Shown here: piece after piece, positions 48,291 through 57,947 of the stretch
How the letters are laid out: the number at the start of each line of letters is the position of its first letter
Position numbering within the stretch: the stretch's first letter is position 1
Source: Aeromonas caviae
GTDB taxonomy: Bacteria; Pseudomonadota; Gammaproteobacteria; Enterobacterales; Aeromonadaceae
Length of the DNA: 64,000 nucleotides
NCBI RefSeq assembly: GCF_000819785.1
Contig: NZ_CDBK01000087.1
Span: 62,001 to 126,000 of the forward strand
Reading direction: 5' to 3'
Translations under genes and position numbers: made by a program
The notes under the pieces: model-generated
Told to the model about the DNA's origin: nothing
Database searches by the model: none
What the model saw: only the letters and a program-made list of their open reading frames with translations

Positions 48291-49588
48291 GCGCACACCT
48301 CCTGCAACCAGCGGGCAATCGTGCGAAGACCATGGCCCTTGGCACCGGTCGCCCAGAGATCATTGCCCGACTTCTGATAGGAAGCGGCCAGGTCCAGGTG
48401 CACCCAGCCCTTGCCTTCGTCACGGACAAAGCGCGACAGGAAAGCCGCTGCGGTGGTGGCACCGGCAGTGCCTTCGGCGGACGCCACGTTGCCCAGCTCG
48501 GCAAAGGCCGAGGTGAGCTGGCCTGCGTGCCAGGGTTCGAGCGGCAGCGGCCAGGCCTTCTCGTTTTCGGCGTTGGCGGCAGCCAGCGCGCGCACCTGCT
48601 CCGCCTCATCGAGGGCAAACACGGCATTGTAGTCGCGGCCCAGCGCTGTCTTGGCGGCGCCGGTCAGGGTGGCAGCGTCGAGGATGTAGGCAGCCCCGCT
48701 TTCGCTGGCGGCCAGCAGGCCGTCTGCCAGCACCAGGCGACCTTCCGCATCGGTGTTCTGGATCTCGACCGAGATGCCGTTGCGATAGGTGAGGATGTCG
48801 CCGAGCTTGAAGGCGTGGCCGGAGACCAGGTTCTCGGCGCAGCAGAGGATGAGCTTGACCCGCTTGTTCAGGCCACGGCTGATGGCCAGCGCCAGGGCGC
48901 CGGTCACCATGGCGGCGCCGCCCATGTCGGACTTCATCGGCAGCATGTTGTCGGAGGACTTCATGGAGTAGCCGCCGGAATCGAAGGTGATCCCCTTGCC
49001 CACCAGCGCCGCGACCACGGGGGCGTTGGCATCCCCGGTCGGGTTGTAGTCGAGCTCCAGCAGCACCGGCTCGCGCTCGCTGCCACGGCCCACCGACCAG
49101 ATCCCGATATGACCCGATTCACGCAAGGCTTCGCCAGCGGTGATGCGGGCGGTCACCTTGTCACCGCCGAGGCTGCGAATGAGCAGCAGAGCGGACTCCG
49201 CCAGGCTCATGGGGTAGATGGCTTCCGGGCAGCCGTTGGTCACCTCGCGCACCCAGTGGGTCGCTTTGAGCAAAGCCGCCAGCTCGGCAGCCTCCTGGTC
49301 GCTCTGCTCGCCGAAGTCGAGCTCGCGAACCCCCTTGGCGGCATAGAAGCCCTGGGCAAAGGCGTAACGACGCTCCCGATCCCACCCCTCGCCCACCAGC
49401 TTGATGCGCTTGATGCCGCTCGACTCGAGGCGTCTGGCCCCGCGCTGGATGGCGCGCAGCGCCTCCTTCTCCTGGCCAGCAGCCAGATGGAGATGAGCCT
49501 CGTCCCCGTTGAAACTGAGCAGGGCACCCTCACCCCACTGGGCGGCGGCAGCCTGGGACGACAACCTTACGTTCATCATGTCAGCCAT
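48287..49588 (-). CDS. pepB: Peptidase B (M17 aminopeptidase)
   Basis: This 433-residue manganese/zinc aminopeptidase is close to E. coli PepB (427). GKGITFDSGGYSMK, MKSDMGGAA and NTDAEGRLVLADG supply metal ligands and the catalytic lysine/arginine. It releases N-terminal residues, preferring acidic ones in E. coli. ATG 49588 was chosen; a longer in-frame start at 49624 would add twelve poorly conserved residues. It follows fdx, but a terminator and the absence of iscX separate it from the isc genes. Confidence 0.94.
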   Translation of the reverse strand: MADMMNVRLSSQAAAAQWGEGALLSFNGDEAHLHLAAGQEKEALRAIQRGARRLESSGIKRIKLVGEGWDRERRYAFAQGFYAAKGVRELDFGEQSDQEAAELAALLKATHWVREVTNGCPEAIYPMSLAESALLLIRSLGGDKVTARITAGEALRESGHIGIWSVGRGSEREPVLLELDYNPTGDANAPVVAALVGKGITFDSGGYSMKSSDNMLPMKSDMGGAAMVTGALALAISRGLNKRVKLILCCAENLVSGHAFKLGDILTYRNGISVEIQNTDAEGRLVLADGLLAASESGAAYILDAATLTGAAKTALGRDYNAVFALDEAEQVRALAAANAENEKAWPLPLEPWHAGQLTSAFAELGNVASAEGTAGATTAAAFLSRFVRDEGKGWVHLDLAASYQKSGNDLWATGAKGHGLRTIARWLQEVCA

Positions 49589-49644
49589 GTTCTCTTGCTT
49601 CCTTTTTATTGGCACTTTCATCAACGAATAGGGAAATCACGGGC

Positions 49645-49680
49645 ACAAAAAAGGCCGCTCCCTCAAGGGTCACGGCCTTC
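49645..49680 (-). terminator. Terminator of the isc operon
   Basis: A stem AAGGCCG / CGGCCTT with an inner partly paired region, followed on the minus strand by six T. It lies in the gap between fdx and pepB. Confidence 0.7.
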
Positions 49681-49745
49681 ACCATATCATTACTGCACCA
49701 TGAGATGCTGCACGCGCAATTCACTCATGTGTAATTAAGGGGTCA

Positions 49746-50084
49746 TCAGTGGCGCTCGGACGCCAGATTCAGGGTGTACTTGGGCAGTTCCACCACCAGA
49801 TCCTCGTCCGCCAGTCTGGCCTGGCAGCTGAGACGGGATTCCGGCTCCAGCCCCCACGCCTTGTCCAGCATGTCGTCTTCCAGCTCGTCGCTCGGCTCGA
49901 GGGAGTCGAACCCTTCCCGCACCACGCAGTGGCAGGTGGTGCAGGCACAGGACTTCTCGCAGGCGTGCTCGATCTCGATGCCATTGCGCAGCGCGATATC
50001 CAGAATGGTTTCACCGGTCGCACCTTCGAGGGCCGCGCCGTCCGGACAGAGCTCGGGATGGGGCAGAATAATCAGTTTTGGCAT
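49746..50084 (-). CDS. fdx: ISC-system [2Fe-2S] ferredoxin
   Basis: This 112-residue adrenodoxin-type ferredoxin supplies electrons for Fe-S assembly. Cluster ligands are C42, C48, C51 and C87, the same numbers as in E. coli. Extra cysteines C46 and C53 are present. It begins one base after the hscA stop, at the end of the isc operon. Confidence 0.97.
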   Translation of the reverse strand: MPKLIILPHPELCPDGAALEGATGETILDIALRNGIEIEHACEKSCACTTCHCVVREGFDSLEPSDELEDDMLDKAWGLEPESRLSCQARLADEDLVVELPKYTLNLASERH

Positions 50085-50085
50085 A

Positions 50086-51933
50086 TCACACCTTGTTGAC
50101 GTTTTGTCCGGTCAGCACCTTGCGGATGGAGGCATCCATCCGGCGGGCTGCAAATTCGCCACTGGCAGCGTCCGCCGCCTCGATGGCCTCTTTGATCTGG
50201 TTGGTGGTGCCCGTGCTGCGCATGGTCAGCAGATGGGCGATGGCGGCATCCAGCTCGACCCGCTCGGCGGGGCTCAATAAGGCCTCGCCATCGGCGGCCA
50301 GGGCGGCGTTGAGACTCTCGACCACCCGGTCGGCCTCGACCTGTTGCTCCGCTAACATGCGGGCGTCCATGTCCTGCTGGGCATTGGCGATGGAGGCGCT
50401 CAGCATGTTGAGGATGTCATCCTCACCCAGTCCATAGGAGGGCTTGACCTGGATCTCGGCCTGCACGCCGGAGGATTTCTCCATGGCGCTGACCGACAGC
50501 AGACCGTCCGCATCCACCTGGAAGGTAACGCGAATGTGGGCCGCCCCCGCCGCCATGGGCGGAATGCCGGTCAGGGTGAAGCGGGCCAGGGAGCGGCAAT
50601 CCGCCACCAGCTCGCGCTCCCCCTGCACCACGTGGATGGCCATTGCGGTCTGGCCATCCTTGAAGGTGGTGAACTCCTGGGCGCGGGCCACCGGAATGGT
50701 GGTATTGCGCGGGATCACCTTCTCGGCGAGGCCGCCCATGGTCTCTAACCCTAAGGAAAGCGGGATGACGTCCAGCAGCAGCATCTCGGCGTCGGGCTTG
50801 TTGCCCACCAGGATGTCGGCCTGGATGGCGGCACCAATGGCCACCACCTTGTCAGGGTCGATGCTGGTCAAGGGCGTGCGGCCGAAGAACTCGCCCACCC
50901 GCTCGCGCACCAGCGGCACCCGGGTCGAGCCACCGACCATCACCACTTCCAGCACCTCTTCCTGCTCGAGACCCGCATCGCGCAGGGCGCGCCGACAGGC
51001 CTGCAGGGTGCGCTTGACCAGGGGCTGGATCAGCTCGTCAAACTGGCTGCGGGTGACGGTACCCTGCCAGCCGGCAAAGGTGCAGGTAACGGCATCGGCA
51101 TCGGTGAGGCCGTGCTTGATGCTGGCCGCCGCATCCAGCAACTCGCGCTGGGTACGGGCATCGAGCTGACCGGACAACCCGGCTTGCTCTTTGAGCCAGT
51201 CCGCCAGCAGATGGTCAAAATCGTCACCACCGAGTGCCGAGTCGCCACCGGTGGCCATCACCTCAAACACCCCGCGATGCAGGCGCAGGATGGAGATATC
51301 GAAGGTTCCGCCCCCCAGGTCATAGACGGCGATCACCCCTTCCTGACCGGAGTCGAGGCCATAGGCGATGGCGGCCGCCGTGGGTTCGTTGAGCAACCGC
51401 AGCACGTGCAGACCGGCCAGTCTGGCCGCGTCCTTGGTACCCTGACGCTGGGCGTCATCGAAATAGGCGGGCACCGTGATGACCACGCCGTCGAGGTCTC
51501 CCCCGAGGGACGCGGCACCGCGCTCGGCCAGTTTTTTCAGGATCTCGGCCGAGACCTGCACCGGATTGACCAGCCCCTGGCGGGTCCGCAACTGGGGCAT
51601 GCCCGTCTCGGTAGCCACGAACTCGTAAGGCTGCTGGCGGGTATCGATGTCGGCCAGCCCCTTGCCCATCATCCGCTTGACCGAGACGATGGTGTTGTGG
51701 GGATCGAGGGCCGCCTCACGCTTGGCATCGAAGCCAACCCGGATGGTATCGGCCTGGTAATGGACCACGGAAGGCAGCAGATCACGCCCCTGCTCGTCAC
51801 AGAGGGTGTCGGCCTGGCCGCTGCGCACGGCGGCGACCAGGGAGTTGGTGGTGCCAAGATCGATGCCGACGGCACGTTTATGCTGGTGAGGCGCGGCGCT
51901 CTGGCCTGGCTCGGCAATTTGCAGTAATGCCAT
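50086..51933 (-). CDS. hscA: Fe-S assembly Hsp70 chaperone HscA
   Basis: This 615-residue specialised DnaK-like ATPase has an N-terminal nucleotide-binding domain ([39 protein letters not shown]) and a substrate-binding domain that recognises the LPPVK motif of IscU. LPPVK is visible in the IscU encoded here. It lies 28 bases after hscB. Confidence 0.97.
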   Translation of the reverse strand: MALLQIAEPGQSAAPHQHKRAVGIDLGTTNSLVAAVRSGQADTLCDEQGRDLLPSVVHYQADTIRVGFDAKREAALDPHNTIVSVKRMMGKGLADIDTRQQPYEFVATETGMPQLRTRQGLVNPVQVSAEILKKLAERGAASLGGDLDGVVITVPAYFDDAQRQGTKDAARLAGLHVLRLLNEPTAAAIAYGLDSGQEGVIAVYDLGGGTFDISILRLHRGVFEVMATGGDSALGGDDFDHLLADWLKEQAGLSGQLDARTQRELLDAAASIKHGLTDADAVTCTFAGWQGTVTRSQFDELIQPLVKRTLQACRRALRDAGLEQEEVLEVVMVGGSTRVPLVRERVGEFFGRTPLTSIDPDKVVAIGAAIQADILVGNKPDAEMLLLDVIPLSLGLETMGGLAEKVIPRNTTIPVARAQEFTTFKDGQTAMAIHVVQGERELVADCRSLARFTLTGIPPMAAGAAHIRVTFQVDADGLLSVSAMEKSSGVQAEIQVKPSYGLGEDDILNMLSASIANAQQDMDARMLAEQQVEADRVVESLNAALAADGEALLSPAERVELDAAIAHLLTMRSTGTTNQIKEAIEAADAASGEFAARRMDASIRKVLTGQNVNKV

Positions 51934-51961
51934 GGGTAATCACAATTCCTGCGTTAGAGGG

Positions 51962-52480
51962 TCAAGACTCGAACAGCGAGTCTTCGAATCGTTCCAGCTC
52001 CTCGAGGAGCTTGTCGACAAATTTGAGCTTGCGAACGCAATCCGCCGCCTGCAGATCCTCACCCCTGGTGAGAGAGTCGGTCAGCCGTTGCATCAACACC
52101 AGGTGATCATGCCTGATCTCCTGGCGAAAATCCTTGATGGCCCCCTCAGGGTCGGCGTCGCCCTTGAGATCAGCCAGCCGCTCTCGCCACTCCAGCTGTT
52201 GCATCAGAAAGGCAGGATCTTGCAGTGTCTGCTGCTCGCCGCGAATATCGGTGCCCCGCAAGGAGAGCAGATACTCGGCTCGGCGCAAGGGGGCCTTGAG
52301 GGTGGTAAACGCATCGTTGATCTGGGCAGCACGCTGCACGGCAGCAAGCTGCTCCCGCTCGGGGGCAGTCGCAAAACGATCGGGATGGAACTGGGTCTGC
52401 AGCTGACGATAGGTGTCAGCCAGTTGGCGAGTATCGAGCTCGAAGCCCTCAGCCAACCCGAACAGCTCGAAATGATTCAT
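51962..52480 (-). CDS. hscB: Fe-S assembly J-domain co-chaperone HscB
   Basis: This 172-residue protein has an N-terminal J-domain with HPD at 32-34 (FHPDRF) and a C-terminal three-helix IscU-binding domain. It stimulates HscA ATPase and delivers IscU. Its ATG overlaps the stop of a small ORF in the iscA-hscB gap (ATGA), and GAGG lies upstream. Confidence 0.96.
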   Translation of the reverse strand: MNHFELFGLAEGFELDTRQLADTYRQLQTQFHPDRFATAPEREQLAAVQRAAQINDAFTTLKAPLRRAEYLLSLRGTDIRGEQQTLQDPAFLMQQLEWRERLADLKGDADPEGAIKDFRQEIRHDHLVLMQRLTDSLTRGEDLQAADCVRKLKFVDKLLEELERFEDSLFES

Positions 52481-52539
52481 CCTTCGTCCTCAGACAATAG
52501 CGCTGGGAGTGCAACCACACTCGTCTTGAACTTGAAAGC

Positions 52540-52567
52540 AGTGGCATGGACTGGCGTCCACACCACT
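52540..52567. other. Hairpin in the iscA-hscB gap
   Basis: Arms AGTGG and TGGAC pair with GTCCA and CCACT around a 2x2 internal loop and TGGC apical loop. No T-run follows. It may mark processing of the isc transcript. Confidence 0.4.
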
Positions 52568-52670
52568 GTGTTGATGAGCAAGGTGTTGATCACAAGAGAC
52601 TCGCCGCAACAGGGCTCACCCTTGGGACTGCGAGGCGTTGCAAACATGGGCGATCGGTCAATCGAACCAC

Positions 52671-52994
52671 TTACACGCTGAAGCTTTCGCCACAACCGCA
52701 TTCGCCCTTGGCATTCGGGTTGTTGAACTGGAAGCCCTCGTTGAGGCCTTCCTTCACGAAGTCCAGCTCGGTGCCATCCAGGTGGATCAGGCTCTTGGCA
52801 TCCACGATGATCTTGACGCCTTTTTGCTCGAATACCTGATCCTCGGCAGCCAGCTCATCCACGAACTCGAGCACATAGGCAAGGCCAGAACAGCCGGTCG
52901 TCTTGACGCCGAGGCGCAGGCCGATGCCCTTGCCCCGGTTGATCATGAAGGAGGAAACCCGCGCCGCTGCGGCATCTGTCATGGTTATGGCCAT
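52671..52994 (-). CDS. iscA: Fe-S assembly A-type carrier IscA
   Basis: This 107-residue A-type scaffold/carrier has the three ligands C35 (TGCSGLAY), C99 and C101 (CGCGESFSV). Length matches E. coli. It follows iscU by 15 bases. An unusually long 190-base gap separates it from hscB. Confidence 0.97.
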   Translation of the reverse strand: MAITMTDAAAARVSSFMINRGKGIGLRLGVKTTGCSGLAYVLEFVDELAAEDQVFEQKGVKIIVDAKSLIHLDGTELDFVKEGLNEGFQFNNPNAKGECGCGESFSV

Positions 52995-53009
52995 ACTGCT
53001 CTCCGGACC

Positions 53010-53393
53010 TTAAAGACCTTTCTTCTGCTTGTAATCGGCGATGGCGGCCTTGATGGCATCCTCCGCCAGAATGGAGCAGTGGATCTTCACCGGCGGCAGC
53101 GCCAGCTCTTCGGCGATGTCTGTGTTCTTGATACCGGCCGCTTCGTCCAGGGTCTTGCCCTTGACCCACTCGGTCACCAGGGAGCTGGAGGCGATGGCGG
53201 AACCACAGCCGTAGGTCTTGAACTTGGCATCTTCGATGATGCCATCGTCGCTGATCTTCAGTTGCAACTTCATGACATCACCACAGGCCGGTGCACCGAC
53301 CATGCCGGTGGCGACGCTGGGATCGTTCTTGTCAAAACCACCGACGTTGCGGGGATTCTCGTAGTGGTCGATTACTTTTTCACTGTAAGCCAT
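53010..53393 (-). CDS. iscU: Fe-S cluster scaffold IscU
   Basis: This 127-residue scaffold has C37 (ACGDV), C63 (GCGSA) and C106 (HCSI) and the HscA-binding LPPVK at 99-103, all at standard positions. It receives sulphur from IscS and builds [2Fe-2S] clusters. It lies 54 bases after iscS. Confidence 0.98.
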   Translation of the reverse strand: MAYSEKVIDHYENPRNVGGFDKNDPSVATGMVGAPACGDVMKLQLKISDDGIIEDAKFKTYGCGSAIASSSLVTEWVKGKTLDEAAGIKNTDIAEELALPPVKIHCSILAEDAIKAAIADYKQKKGL

Positions 53394-53447
53394 ATCTAAC
53401 TCCTGCTAATTCCGTTGTTCACCAGATCCTTGCCATGCTGGCAAGGA

Positions 53448-54662
53448 TCAGTGATGTGCCCATTCGACCGTGTTCAGATCGACGCCATCCTTGAACATCT
53501 CCCACAGGGGGGACATCTCGCGCAGACGACCGATGGAGTCGCAGATGAGCTTGATTGCGTAGTCGATCTCTTCTTCGGTGGTGAAGCGACCGATGCTGAA
53601 ACGGATGGAGCTGTGTGCCAGCTCGTCGTTCAGACCCAGGGCGCGCAGCACGTAGGAAGGTTCCAGGCTGGCCGAGGTACAGGCAGAACCGGAAGAGACC
53701 GCCAGATCCTTCAGTGCCATGATGAGGGATTCCCCTTCCACATAGGCGAAGCTGACGTTCAGGTTACCCGGTACACGCTGGTCCAGATCCCCGTTGATAT
53801 AGACTTCTTCGATGTTCTTGATGCCATTCCACAGACGCTGGCGCAGGGCCATGATGTGCTGGCTCTCGCTCGCCATCTCTTCCTTGGCGATGCGGAAGGC
53901 TTCCCCCATGCCGACGATCTGGTGGGTTGCCAGGGTACCGGAGCGCATGCCGCGCTCGTGGCCACCGCCGTGCATCTGGGCTTCCAGACGAACACGGGGC
54001 TTGCGGCGCACATACAAGGCGCCAATCCCTTTCGGGCCGTATACCTTGTGGGCGGACATGGAGAGCAGATCAACCTTGAGCGCTTCCACGTCGACCGGGA
54101 TCTTGCCCACGCTCTGGACGGCGTCCACGTGCAGCAGGATCTTGCGAGAACGGCACAGCTCGCCGATGGCAGCGATGTCTTGCACCACCCCGATCTCGTT
54201 GTTGGCGTGCATGATGCTGACCAGGATGGTGTCATCACGCAGGGCGCCTTCGATCTGCTCAAGGGTGAACAGGCCGTTGGGCATGGGCTCGAGGTAGGTC
54301 ACCTCATAGCCTTCCCGCTCCAGTTGGCGGCAGGTATCCAGCACGGCTTTGTGCTCGGTCTTGGAGGTGACAATGTGCTTGCCCTTGCCGGCGTAGAAAT
54401 GGGCGATGCCCTTGATGGCCAGGTTGTTTGACTCGGTCGCACCGGAGGTAAAGACGATCTCGCGCGGGTCCGCGCCGATCAGCTCTGCCACTTGATTACG
54501 GGCCAGATCCACCGCCTCTTCGGCCTGCCAGCCGAAACGGTGGGAACGGGAGGCTGGGTTGCCGAACAGGCCGTCCATGGTGAGGCACTGCATCATTTTT
54601 TCTGCGACACGCGGGTCCACCGGACAGGTTGCCGAATAATCAAGGTAAATAGGCAGTTTCAT
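53448..54662 (-). CDS. iscS: Cysteine desulfurase IscS
   Basis: This 404-residue PLP enzyme converts cysteine to alanine and enzyme-bound persulphide. It has the PLP lysine in [10 protein letters not shown] and the mobile catalytic Cys in [13 protein letters not shown]. It supplies sulphur to IscU, tRNA thiolation and other paths. Length is identical to E. coli IscS. Confidence 0.98.
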   Translation of the reverse strand: MKLPIYLDYSATCPVDPRVAEKMMQCLTMDGLFGNPASRSHRFGWQAEEAVDLARNQVAELIGADPREIVFTSGATESNNLAIKGIAHFYAGKGKHIVTSKTEHKAVLDTCRQLEREGYEVTYLEPMPNGLFTLEQIEGALRDDTILVSIMHANNEIGVVQDIAAIGELCRSRKILLHVDAVQSVGKIPVDVEALKVDLLSMSAHKVYGPKGIGALYVRRKPRVRLEAQMHGGGHERGMRSGTLATHQIVGMGEAFRIAKEEMASESQHIMALRQRLWNGIKNIEEVYINGDLDQRVPGNLNVSFAYVEGESLIMALKDLAVSSGSACTSASLEPSYVLRALGLNDELAHSSIRFSIGRFTTEEEIDYAIKLICDSIGRLREMSPLWEMFKDGVDLNTVEWAHH

Positions 54663-54714
54663 CTTTTTCTCCGTTACGACGGGGTCACACAGCGACTCGT
54701 CGTGGAAAGCACGT

Positions 54715-55218
54715 TTATAGTTGGACTTTCAAGCTCACATCACCGCGTTCGGCCCGATCAACCAGGGACAACACGGTCTTCATTTGTTCATCTTGCTTGC
54801 CGGCGATACGGCGCACATCGGCCTGACCAACCAGCTCGGCCAAGGTGATATCCCCCAGGAAGCTGGAGATTCGTTCGCTCAGATCCCGCCACAAGGAGTG
54901 GGTCAGGCACTGGGTACCACCGTGGCAGCCCCCTTTGCCGAGGCACTTGGTCGCATCGACCGATTCATCGACCGCGGTGATCACCTGACCGACCGAGATC
55001 TCGCCAGGGGCCAGACCGAGGCGATAACCGCCACCGGGGCCACGTACGCTGCTCACCAGACCATGCTTGCGCAGACGGGCAAACAGTTGTTCCAGATAGG
55101 ACAAGGAGATGCCCTGGCGCTCTGAAATATCAGCCAGGGGCACGGGCCCCTGCTCTGCATGCAACGCCACGTCGAGCATGGCTGTCACCGCGTAACGTCC
55201 TTTTGAGGTCAGTCTCAT
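54715..55218 (-). CDS. iscR: Fe-S-sensing Rrf2 regulator IscR
   Basis: This 167-residue repressor of isc has an N-terminal winged helix ([18 protein letters not shown]) and cluster ligands C92, C98, C104 and H107. With [2Fe-2S] bound it represses its own operon. ATG 55218 was chosen over 55242 because [10 protein letters not shown] is the family N-terminus. Two IscR-type operators lie 47-96 bases upstream of the ATG. Confidence 0.97.
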   Translation of the reverse strand: MRLTSKGRYAVTAMLDVALHAEQGPVPLADISERQGISLSYLEQLFARLRKHGLVSSVRGPGGGYRLGLAPGEISVGQVITAVDESVDATKCLGKGGCHGGTQCLTHSLWRDLSERISSFLGDITLAELVGQADVRRIAGKQDEQMKTVLSLVDRAERGDVSLKVQL

Positions 55219-55264
55219 ATGCCTTACCGTCTTGCGAACCAATCAATATGTGGCATATGGTCAC

Positions 55265-55314
55265 ATACCCGACTAAATCAGTCAAGTATATGCTTGAGTA
55301 AATCAGTCGGGATT
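55265..55314 (-). promoter_or_regulatory. Two adjacent IscR type 1-like operators
   Basis: Two 25-base elements lie end to end (55265-55289 and 55290-55314). On the minus strand the first reads ATACTTGACT ... AGTCGGGTAT, very near the type 1 consensus. The second has CCCGACT, a TTTACTC centre and AAGCAT and is weaker. The first contains a TTGACT -35. The second overlaps the trmJ stop codon. Confidence 0.75.
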
Positions 55315-56047
55315 AATCCTGTGCCCTGGACTTCTGGACAGAAGTGAGAATGCCCCGCAGGATGTTCAACTCCACCGCTTCGGGTCTGGCCCGGTTGAAT
55401 AGACGACGCAGTTTGCTCATCACATGGCCTGGATGGTCATCGGCAATGAATCCCGTCTTTTGCAACGTCTGCTCCAGATGCTGATAAAACCCTTCCAGTT
55501 GCTGGGCGCTGGGGTACTCGACCCGCTCATCCTCCGGGGTCGAATGCTCCTGGTTCTGTACTTCCAGCCAGCGCATCCGCACCTCGTAACAAAGGGTCTG
55601 CACTGCCATGGCCAGATTGAGGGAGCTGTATTCTGGATTGGCGGGGATGGCCACATGGAAGTGGCATTTTTGCAGTTCGTCATTGGTGAGGCCGGTGCGT
55701 TCACGGCCAAACACCAGCGCGGTCGGGTGCTCCATGCCCTCGGCAACCAGCTTCTCGCCCGCTTCACGGGGATCCAGCATGGGCCAGCTCAGGGTGCGGG
55801 AACGGGCACTGGTGCCGATGACCAGACCACAGTCGGCAATGGCTTCATCCAGGGTCGGCACGATTCGGGCGCGAGCCAGGATATCGCTCGCCCCCGCCGC
55901 CAGGGCGACGGCCTCCTCATCCGGCTGGGCCTGGGGATCGACCAGCACCAGTTGAGTCAGCCCCATGGTCTTCATGGCCCGCGCCGCGGATCCCATGTTG
56001 CCGGTGTGAGAGGTGTTTACCAACACGATACGAATCTGATCCAACAT
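55313..56047 (-). CDS. trmJ: tRNA (cytidine/uridine-32-2'-O)-methyltransferase TrmJ
   Basis: This 244-residue SPOUT methyltransferase has the N-terminal [19 protein letters not shown] and the knot-region [13 protein letters not shown]. It methylates ribose at position 32 of several tRNAs. It lies just upstream of iscR, as in E. coli. The IscR operators overlap its 3' end. Confidence 0.94.
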   Translation of the reverse strand: MLDQIRIVLVNTSHTGNMGSAARAMKTMGLTQLVLVDPQAQPDEEAVALAAGASDILARARIVPTLDEAIADCGLVIGTSARSRTLSWPMLDPREAGEKLVAEGMEHPTALVFGRERTGLTNDELQKCHFHVAIPANPEYSSLNLAMAVQTLCYEVRMRWLEVQNQEHSTPEDERVEYPSAQQLEGFYQHLEQTLQKTGFIADDHPGHVMSKLRRLFNRARPEAVELNILRGILTSVQKSRAQD

Positions 56048-56237
56048 GCCCAGTCAATCTTCAGTCAAAAATGGCGCGCAATTGTAACATAACCAATCGC
56101 TATTTTGGCACCGCTTCCGACCAGGCATTTCTGCACAAACAGGCGGATGATACATCCCCACCCTGCGTGGTCACGCTGACAGTGGGGTACTGCGGCTCAA
56201 GTTCACCTGTTCCGCAGCACTCGGGCAAGAAAACGGC

Positions 56238-56750
56238 TCAGCTCATTGTCGCTGCAGTGGGCACGTGCGTCTCGCGGGCCCGCTCGATAAAGGTCGCCAG
56301 ATCCATCAGGGGGTATTTCATCAATCCCAGCCCGTCCAGATCCAGGCTGTCCATCAGATTTTTCACCTCCAGGCCCAACTCTGTATCCCCCTCTATCTTC
56401 AGCCGGCGCTGGAAGAAGAGGGAATCCGGGTCTTCACGGCGCCCGGCGATCAGAACAAGATCCTGGCTATTGCCGCTGAAACAGACATCGGCGTGCTCAC
56501 ACTTCCTCGCCACTACCAATTTGCCCTCCTGCTCGCTGATAAACCAGCATAGCCCCAGATCGCTGACTTCCACTTTCAGCCACTTGCCCGCAAGAAACGC
56601 AAATTCCCCCTCTTCGATGGCCTCCCGGAACACCCTGCCCAGCAGGGCCTCCATCAGGTTTTGTTGCAAAGGGAAGGGCACCAGCTTGAGGGGGTGGCGC
56701 AAGAGACGGGGTGCCTGTTCGACCAGGCGACGTTGCAGATGTTGAAACAC
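56238..56750 (-). CDS. ubiT: UbiT, SCP2-domain ubiquinone accessory factor
   Basis: This 170-residue lipid-binding SCP2 protein (YhbT) is needed with UbiU and UbiV for oxygen-independent ubiquinone synthesis. The family string DPDSLFFQRRLKIEGDTELG is present. GTG 56750 was chosen over ATG 56783 because FQHLQRRLVEQAPRLL is in register with E. coli YhbT and GGGAG lies six bases upstream. It is divergent from ubiU. Confidence 0.9.
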   Translation of the reverse strand: MFQHLQRRLVEQAPRLLRHPLKLVPFPLQQNLMEALLGRVFREAIEEGEFAFLAGKWLKVEVSDLGLCWFISEQEGKLVVARKCEHADVCFSGNSQDLVLIAGRREDPDSLFFQRRLKIEGDTELGLEVKNLMDSLDLDGLGLMKYPLMDLATFIERARETHVPTAATMS

Positions 56751-56939
56751 GATAAACTCCCAGTTTTTTGCGCATTCAAGCACAGCCCCTTCGGCAAGAT
56801 CCTGTTGAAAATCAAACTTGTGCCCACTTACCTCAAGAAGGGTAAAGCCACCTAAAGCTGCCTCAGGTCAAAAAGCGGGAGGGCAAGCATGAATACAATC
56901 GGGCCACTTTTGCATTTTTGCCCTCTCGGAGCGTACCCG

Positions 56940-57935
56940 ATGGAATTACTCTGCCCGGCAGGCAGCCTGCCGGCACTGAAGACAGCCGTGGATAACGGGG
57001 CCGATGCGGTCTACATCGGCTTCAAGGATGACACCAATGCCCGCCACTTCGCCGGTCTCAACTTCACCGACAGCAAGCTGGAAAGAGCGGTTGACTATGT
57101 CCACCAGCATGGCCGCAAGCTGCACATCGCCATCAATACCTTTGCCCACCCGGGCTCCGATGCCCGTTGGAAGCAGGCCGTGGACAAAGGGGTGGCGCTC
57201 GGTGCAGATGCCCTGATCATCGCCGATCTCGCCGTGCTCGATTATGCCAGCCGCCGCCATCCCGACATGGAGCTGCATGTCTCGGTCCAGGCCAGCGCCA
57301 CCAACGCCGCCGCCATCCGCTTCTACCAGCAGCACTTCAACGTCGGCCGGGTGGTGCTGCCGAGGGTGCTCTCCATGCATCAGGTCAGGCAGCTTGCCCG
57401 CGAGACCAACGTCGGCCTCGAGGTGTTCGCCTTCGGCAGCCTCTGCATCATGGCGGAGGGGCGCTGCTACCTCTCCTCCTACATGACCGGCGAGAGCCCC
57501 AACACCGTCGGTGCCTGTTCACCGGCCAAGTTCGTGCGCTGGGAGGAGACCCCGAGCGGCCTCGAATCCCGCCTCAACGAGGTGCTGATCGATCGTTACG
57601 GCCCGGGGGAAAACGCCGGCTACCCGACCCTGTGCAAGGGCCGCTTCGAGGTGGATGGCCAGACCTATCACGCGCTGGAGGAGCCCACCAGCCTCAACAC
57701 CCTCGGCCTCCTGCCCGAGCTGTTCCAGACCGGCATCCAGTCAGTCAAGATCGAGGGGCGCCAGCGCAGCCCCGCCTATGTGGAGCAGGTGACCCGGGTC
57801 TGGCGCGCCGCCATCGACGCCTATCAGGCCAACCCCGAGGCCTATCAGGTCAAGGCTGAGTGGGATGCCCAGCTCGCCCGTGTCTCCGAGGGGAGCCAGA
57901 CCACCCTCGGTGCCTATCATCGCCAGTGGCAATAA
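56940..57935 (+). CDS. ubiU: UbiU, U32-type Fe-S ubiquinone hydroxylation subunit
   Basis: This 331-residue U32 peptidase-like protein (YhbU) forms a heterodimer with UbiV and hydroxylates ubiquinone precursors without oxygen. Four cluster cysteines are visible: SLCIMAEGRC, GACSPAKF and TLCKGRF. ATG 56940 (MELLCPAG) matches E. coli and has GGAG eight bases upstream; the frame is open to 56889. ubiV follows after 12 bases. Confidence 0.95.
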   Translation: MELLCPAGSLPALKTAVDNGADAVYIGFKDDTNARHFAGLNFTDSKLERAVDYVHQHGRKLHIAINTFAHPGSDARWKQAVDKGVALGADALIIADLAVLDYASRRHPDMELHVSVQASATNAAAIRFYQQHFNVGRVVLPRVLSMHQVRQLARETNVGLEVFAFGSLCIMAEGRCYLSSYMTGESPNTVGACSPAKFVRWEETPSGLESRLNEVLIDRYGPGENAGYPTLCKGRFEVDGQTYHALEEPTSLNTLGLLPELFQTGIQSVKIEGRQRSPAYVEQVTRVWRAAIDAYQANPEAYQVKAEWDAQLARVSEGSQTTLGAYHRQWQ

Positions 57936-57947
57936 GGAGCCCTGTTC

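Noticed and set aside
56800-56830. FNR box in the ubiT-ubiU gap
   Set aside because: TTGAAAATCAA resembles an FNR palindrome but is three bases too short in the spacer.
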